This document shows, one piece after another, positions 58,114 to 64,000 of a DNA stretch of 64,000 nucleotides. The translations under genes and the position numbers were made by a program. The DNA comes from Triglochin maritima. Lineage: Eukaryota > Streptophyta > Magnoliopsida > Alismatales > Juncaginaceae. How positions within the stretch are numbered: the first letter of the stretch is position 1; every line of letters begins with the position of its first letter. The DNA lies in contig OY821789.1 in the NCBI GenBank assembly GCA_963682175.1, positions 33,672,188 to 33,736,187 of the forward strand, given 5' to 3'. The notes beneath the pieces are model-generated. The model had not been told where the DNA came from and made no database searches. It saw nothing but the letters and a program-made list of their open reading frames with translations.

Positions 58114-61100
58114 CTAGGATTTGTTGCAAGTGAAGCAACCTAGAACTTTACTTCGGGCGGACGAATTTCTTTTCCTCTTCTTGGGCTTGACCACCACCAC
58201 CTCCGACTCGTCCATGCCTTTTTTCCGACACTTTTCGCATTCCTCCATGAACGCATCGAACGCTTCTTTGGTGTACTTTGCGGCCTCTTCGACGGTCATG
58301 TCCTCCACCAGCTTATCGGGATCATAGTCATCTTTGGTGCAGTCGCCGTTAAGGGCTGCACCGAGTTGCACCAACTCCGCTTGGAACTCGCTCAGTTTCG
58401 CATCTTCTCTTGCTTCGGTCGACCTTAGTTTCTTCGCATCCGGCAAAGTAACTAGGCAAGACACACATAAAAATGAGAGATTATTATGTTTGTACGGATT
58501 ATAGACGGACAGTATGTTTAATTTTGAGGGATATACATAGTATTTTCTATGATATTTTTTTATGACCCAGAATTCCCCAGTCACGATACATGCATGTTTG
58601 TATTCTACGTACCAGGGCAGTCTGTTCTTGGAGTTGTTCGGGTCAGGACCGACTCGAAGGTTCCGGCCCAAGTATCTCTCTTAGTGAGGAAGGATTTGAG
58701 GTTGAAGATCTTCTTCACAGTGGCCGGAATAGAAGAGTGCTCAAATTCCGACGTGGGTTCCGGTCCAGACGCCTTGTGAATCACTGCAGATGCATATATA
58801 ATAGACACCAACAGTGTTAATTAATCTAGAAAAAAATTACATTCTACTTTGTGTATATGAGATATTTAGTACCAAAATTAGTAGTATATATAGTTACAAG
58901 TTTTGAGTTGTAGTGACAAATTAAGTACGTTTTATGTTTCTTGGAACCATGTCAAATAGTGTGATGATGATAAGGTAAATTTAACCAAAACTAAAGGAAT
59001 TTAAGCTAACTAACAAAATAAAAAAAATGACCTAAAATCTACTATTATTCTCCAAGCATATATAAATAAATAAAAACCAAGGTAGCTAGATAGATAGCTT
59101 TGACCATAAAACAAACAAAGATAAGATAAATCTATCTAGCTAATTTAGCACAAATGGGTACAAACATTTCAACTAATAAAGGGGTAAGGAGTATCACAAA
59201 CTACACATATATATACCTGTTCCAGGTTCAATCCAAGGAGAGACCAAGATGGTCGGAACGCGAACCCCGAGACGATCAAACTTAAAGTTAAACGGCGGTG
59301 GTCCGACAACATCGTCCGGACTAGGCACTACATGGGCCGGTGTCGGAACGTGATCAAAGAACCCTCCATGCTCATCATAAGTGATCACAAACAACATCTC
59401 ATTCCATTGAGGACTAGACCTTAGTGCTTCATACACCTCCTTCACGAACTTCTGACCCTCCGATACGTCGTGGGACGGGTGGTCGTCGTTTCCGGGAAGA
59501 ATTTTGAGATCAAAGTAGCGTTGCTCGATCACGACGTAGTTGGGGAGCTTGCCTTGCTTGCAGTGGTGCTTGAATGCTAAGTCGAACTGGTGGAACTTGC
59601 TTATGTACTTTAATCTCCTCAAGTTCCTAAGTTTATGGGACCAATTAATCATTAATTTATCTAGTATATACATATCGAACCTAAAAACTGCATATTTAGA
59701 AGAAAATATTAATACTTTATAAAAAAATAATGATGTTGGATCCATAATTCAACATTACACATACATGTAAAATAATTACGTGATTCAGATTGTCATGATT
59801 AAATTCTATTAAGTGCGATGATAACATTTTCTACTAAATATGCAGTGTTCATGTAGAACTTGGATATGTATTTGTTCCCAAAATATTTGTACTTTAACTG
59901 GAGCATGTGTTACAATAGTCGTATTATTTGTTCCCATAATATATGTACTTTAATTGGTGTATATACTACAATAGTTGGAATTACAAAATATCAATGTAAA
60001 TCTGTCAAAAGTGGTAAGTTCAAATTGAAAAAAGAAGTCCCTCTCCGGATGAAAATGCCCTATCTCCGACAAAATGTCAAATGTCGCAATAGGAGAATAT
60101 TCGAGATGCATATGCTTCTTGATTTGCATAGTTAATAAATGTTCATGTTCACAAGAAAGACAAATTAATTAATTAATTACCTATAAAATAATGTAGCGGG
60201 TGGATACTGGTAGTATATACCAAAGCTATATCCAGACTCATCCAAAGAATCGAAAATTGTCTTCTGAGGTAATCCTTCAATGAGCTTCTTTTTATCGTTA
60301 CTTGTTAAGCCGTGAGACGTTCCAGAGTGGACGAAAAGGCGATTGGGTTGTGTCGAGGCGGGGACCGAGGCGAACCATCGGTCGCAGACCGCAAATTGGG
60401 CGACCAATTCTTTGTACACTGGGACCGCATCCGGACGGAATCCGTTCATCACCGTCTCAGATAAGCCTTTTTCTTGTCCCTCCGCTTGTTGGGCGAAGCC
60501 GTTCATGAGCGGAGGGGTGGTCGGAGTGGTGACAAGCTTGCTCGAGTACTTCATCCCATACACCTGCTCATACAAAAAACACAGATCATATATTAATTGT
60601 AAATTACCTTAGCAAATTGGAACTGATTCAGTTGGTAGATGATGAAATTATATACATAGATGATGAAATCCTATACGTTGTGTTGTAAGTTGGTATTACG
60701 AATTAACATGGGATAAAATTGCAATTTACCCGAATGGATGCTAATAGCCTGCTACCTACCTAAACGTTTCTTAAGAATCACAGCCTGCAAAATAATTGCC
60801 ATCTCACTTTTCAGTTAGCATTTTAAACGTAATATGTTACGTTTCAAACTCTAACCTTTGCAAAAAGTACTCATCCAATATATTTTTCTTTTAGTTTATT
60901 TTAAACAAGGGGCCAACACAGTTAACAAAACAAGAGACTCATTATTCAAACCAATACACGTTACGTGAGAAATTAGACATCACTGTCACATTTTTCCCAC
61001 CTAAAAGAATCAAAACAGCACAAAACCCTCACACTTTCCCTTACAAGCCTCAACAAAGTAGGCAGTTTCAATAGCAACAACAAAACAAAATAAATAAACA

Positions 61101-61230
61101 ATATCCCAATTCACAGATCATGAATCGTTTGCTAATGAAACGAGACGCATCTTGAGTTTTAACTAGAGTGGGGTTTCGAAAAATTTACAAAATATATCGA
61201 CATTCTAGAAGAAAAAAATCCAGCAAGAAT

Positions 61231-61289
<59 letters not shown>

Positions 61290-61542
61290 GCTGATAGATG
61301 GCTTGGATAGAGTGGCCCGGGTCGGGATCGACGTACTCCGACTTGTCTCCAAAGAAGACCTTGCCGGAGTTGGGGTCGGCGGTGTTGAGAAGATTGAATT
61401 CCGATCCATTAACGCCATCGATTTCGGGATTGAGGGCCTTCATCCACCCTAACATGTGGTCGAACGATCGGTTCTCCATCACCAACACCACCACCGTCTT
61501 GATCCGACCCTCCAACTTGCCACCATTGTCGGAAGTAGCCAT
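58114..61542 (-). CDS. NPC4: Non-specific phospholipase C, NPC4-like (copy b)
   Basis: Paralogue of the gene at 20391-26849, with the same five-exon structure and the same predicted length. Minus-strand exons are 61542-61288, 60563-60181, 59626-59217, 58783-58613 and 58451-58114, joining to 518 aa without a stop. It keeps [64 protein letters not shown] and SIPATVKK. Exon 3 is one codon longer than in copy a. The start MATSDNGG is chosen because it aligns with copy a; an in-frame upstream ATG at 61680 lies in the presumed 5' UTR. The C-terminus differs: a basic run KPKKRKR precedes CFTCNKS, absent in copy a. Both copies look functional. Substrate and site of action are inferred from NPC4. Confidence 0.93.
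61235..61286. repeat. (TA)26 microsatellite at the NPC4-b intron 1 donor
   Basis: Fifty-two bases of alternating TA immediately follow the splice donor of intron 1 (minus strand). The same place in copy a (26561-26578) has nine TA units, with the flanking word CAGCAAGAATAGACT shared by both. Confidence 0.93.
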
Positions 61543-62317
61543 AGTAGTCGATTGATTGTGGTTTTGATTTTGCTTGCTAATTATTAGTAGAAGTATGTAA
61601 TTTTGTCTGTGTGGGTTTAATTGTTTCAAACTTTGTTCTCCTCTATTTATATTTATAGTGAGGAGGAAGGTGTGAACCAACTACCTAGTGTGGTTGCTTG
61701 TGGATGTCCTTTGGTGATTTTGCATCCTTACCTTCAACTTTGACATTTGCGAGATTATGTTTATCTTGTCTATTTTTTCTGTTTTTGTTTGTATGAGGAT
61801 GAAGGTCACCTAGTGGATCAATTTACGAATATCGAATATCGTACTTGTTGTATATGACATAAACTTACCGGCCGGTTGTGACATATGAACAAATATAAAG
61901 TCAAGATAAAATAATTCCAATTAATTTCCATGTAAAATCATCCAAATATACCTTCAATTAGTTGGTTTTTTAGAAACTCGAAAGGAAAAAAATTGGCTGG
62001 TGTGAGTGGAAGGATATTCCCGAATAAACCTTGGCATTTTGGAGGAATAACAACAAAACAAGAAAATCACAATTTCATTGCTTTGGTATGTGAAGTGATG
62101 TGGTGGAGCATGTGACACTTACAATTTTCTTACGCCACATCTTATGAAGGATTTGATGACAAGTATTTAACATCACCGTCATATATATATTTGAGTATTA
62201 TATAAGCTAATGTGGAGTGTTAATTTGGCAACATCTTCTATGTCATACTGTCAAAATTTTGTTGACAGGTATAAATTTTCATATATTTGTGTCATTTGTG
62301 GACTTTTCTTAACTTAT
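61543..62317. other. NPC4-b upstream region
   Basis: Contains the NPC4-b 5' UTR and promoter (TATTTATA at about 61644-61655 is a TATA candidate). It is then AT-rich DNA up to the BOU fragment. No gene seen. Confidence 0.45.
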
Positions 62318-62784
62318 GCTGCCTCAGCTTCAGGGATGGTAAAATATTCCGGTCCAATGGATGTTGTGAAGCACGTGATGAAATTGGAAGGCCGGGTAAG
62401 AGGCCTCTACAAGGGCCTCTTCCCCACCCTATGCCGCGAAGTCTCGGGAAATACAACGATGTTTGGGGTCTACGAGGCTGTAAAACAATACATTGCAGGA
62501 GGACAAGACACTTCGAGTCTCGGAAGAGGCTCACTTATTGTCGCAGGAGGTGTTGCGGGTGCGGCACTTTGGGGTTCTGTCTACCCGACAGATGTGGTAA
62601 AGAGCGTGTTACAAGTTGATGACTTCAAGAAACCCAAGTATATTGGGTCAATCGACGCTTTCAAAAAGATTTTGGCGGGAGAAGGGGTTGTATAGGGGCT
62701 TCAGACCCGCGATGACTCAAAGTGTTCCAGCCAATGCAGCTTGCTTCCTTGCCTATGAGGTCACAAGGTCTAGCTTAGGTTAAA
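62318..62784 (+). pseudogene. BOU exon 3 fragment, copy 1
   Basis: From GCTGCCTCAGCTTCAGGGAT onward it is nearly identical to BOU exon 3 (17290-17763), but exons 1 and 2 and the first bases of exon 3 are missing. An 8-bp deletion near 62684 (the parental TGTTAAGG is absent) shifts the frame and gives an immediate TAG at 62693-62695. Several further substitutions are present. The 3' flank of BOU follows to about 63300. Not translatable as a carrier. Confidence 0.93.
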
Positions 62785-63297
62785 GGATTGAGTGATTGGA
62801 GGAATGCGTGTCAAGTTTAAATTCTTTGGTTGTTGATGCATGGTACCATGCATGTACCTTACTTTAATTTTTCATGGTTGAATTGTACTCGTGACACAAC
62901 AATAAATAAATAACTATAAACAAGTAAAAAATGGACATTAGCAAATATAATCAAGTCGAGACCTCAATTAAAAACACCATGCCAATATTAGGGTACAAAC
63001 AGAAGGGAAAATGACATGAGCTGAAATCCTACTACATCAACACTAAGAGACGAAAGAAATACATCAAATGAGCTCACAGATCCAATTCTCGCGTCCCAAG
63101 CCCAAGTCACCTCTAGCCTCCTACCACATCCCACCTGCACACACAAACCATGCCCCAGTTTCAAATCAAGACTCTGTACACCACCCCAACTCGACACTAT
63201 ACTAGGTTACGCCGACCATACAACTCACATCGGTCTTGTGTCCCAAGGCGACCACACGTCCCATCAAGGCTGAGCGTGCACCTCGACCCTACCACAT

Positions 63298-63862
63298 ATC
63301 AAATTGGCTGGGTAAGTCGTAAGAACTTGTAAATCGACCAATTATATATTCTGAAATTTACCAAGACTTCCCTTGGTTTTTGTTAGGGAAGTCATCCCAA
63401 GTCAAGTGGTTATTTTTTACAAAGAATGTCGCATAACTATTTTTCATAAACAATGATGACAAACTTAACCATTAATCTATGTAACCCTCATGTAAACCAC
63501 CTTGATTATATTTATTAAACATCTTAATGTGAGATCGAACAAAGTTTTATACTTCTATTCAACTCATTAATTATGCTTGTTTTCTACATTTGGAAAAAAA
63601 AAGATTGCAGGCACAAAGCGCTCTTGGGGATGCTGCCTCAGCTTCAGGGATGGTAAAATATTCCAGTCCAATGGATGTCGCGAAGCACGTGATGAGATTG
63701 GAAGGCGGGGTAAGAGGCCTCTACAAGGGCCTCTTCCCCACCCTATGCCGTGAAGTCCCGGGAAACGCAATGATGTTTGGGGTCTACGAGGCTGTAAAAC
63801 AATACATTGCAGGAGGACAAGACACTTCGAGTCTCGGAAGAGTCTCACTTATTATCGCAGGA
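63298..63862 (+). pseudogene. BOU intron 2 end plus 5' half of exon 3, copy 2
   Basis: Begins with BOU intron 2 sequence (parental 16957-17261), then exon 3 from 63604 with the same acceptor, running as far as the parental sequence near 17522. At 63862 homology stops abruptly and unrelated sequence follows. Exons 1-2 and the third carrier repeat are missing. It joins the 3' flank of copy 1 directly at an ATCAAAT microhomology (63298-63304). Confidence 0.92.
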
Positions 63863-64000
63863 CACACTAATATGCATGTTTGGCCACAGAAATTCCAATT
63901 AGATATAGTTGGTAACTAATAATGTAAACATGTCGGATATGGGTAGGTTAGGGCCAAACCAGATCCAACCCGTTTATGTTTTTTATTATATCTCAATATT
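63863..64000. other. Right edge, unrecognised sequence
   Basis: Unrelated to BOU. A stretch near 63930-63980 (GGGTAGGTTAGGG, CCAACCCG) resembles the interior of hAT-type miniature elements, but the element would extend beyond the window. Confidence 0.3.

Noticed and set aside
61543..61680. Upstream in-frame ATG (61680) as the NPC4-b start
   Set aside because: The extension has no counterpart in copy a, which starts at the MAS position; the ATG at 61542 aligns with it.
62210..62695. 161-codon carrier-like frame as a functional BOU paralogue
   Set aside because: It lacks the first carrier repeat and most of the second, starts in unrelated sequence, and is ended early by an 8-bp deletion.

Overview
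This window is nuclear DNA from a flowering plant, most likely a eudicot. The evidence is intron-rich genes with AT-rich GT-AG introns, four recognisable plant gene families (GRV2, BOU, an NPC4-type phospholipase C, clade-II-like glutamate receptors) and a dense layer of plant-type transposable elements. The species cannot be named from the sequence. All exon boundaries were placed by eye from splice sites, phase and remembered family similarity. Layout: (1) 1-6740, minus strand: the first seven exons (about 984 codons) of GRV2, running off the left edge, with a LINE remnant in intron 3. (2) 6741-15997: intergenic DNA with a 793-bp inverted-repeat Mutator-like element (7283-8075), a decayed copia fragment, a compact copia element with 189-bp LTRs and a GGTAT target duplication (10664-13841), and a 233-bp non-autonomous hAT element (13887-14119). 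(3) 15998-17763, plus strand: an intact three-exon BOU mitochondrial carrier gene. (4) 20391-26849, minus strand: an intact five-exon NPC4-like gene whose first intron holds a 1.9-kb solo LTR. (5) 28377-37979: a copia gag/LTR remnant split by Ty3/gypsy element A (29078-37617). (6) 37980-40843: a hAT element into which a Mutator-like element (38348-40658) has inserted; the latter carries a 22-bp/246-bp satellite-like array. (7) 41573-53679, plus strand: a glutamate receptor-like gene whose intron 3 was invaded by element B (44077-52497), of the same Ty3/gypsy family as A. (8) 55006-57510: a 5'-truncated, frameshifted second receptor gene. (9) 58114-61542, minus strand: an intact second NPC4-like gene. 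(10) 62318-63862: two partial copies of BOU exon 3. Interpretation: the locus looks like an expanded BOU-NPC neighbourhood. BOU(+)-NPC(-) on the left is echoed by NPC(-)-BOU fragments(+) on the right, with receptor genes and repeats between. The two BOU fragments meet at a 7-bp microhomology, which marks the breakpoint of a tandem duplication. Three members of one Ty3/gypsy family (solo LTR, A, B) record successive insertions; B is the youngest, with about four differences between its 1903-bp LTRs by eye. I found no operon, CRISPR array, rRNA or tRNA. The best candidates for something undescribed are the palindrome-rich transcribed leader of the Ty3/gypsy LTRs and the frame-preserving higher-order array in the Mutator-like element.
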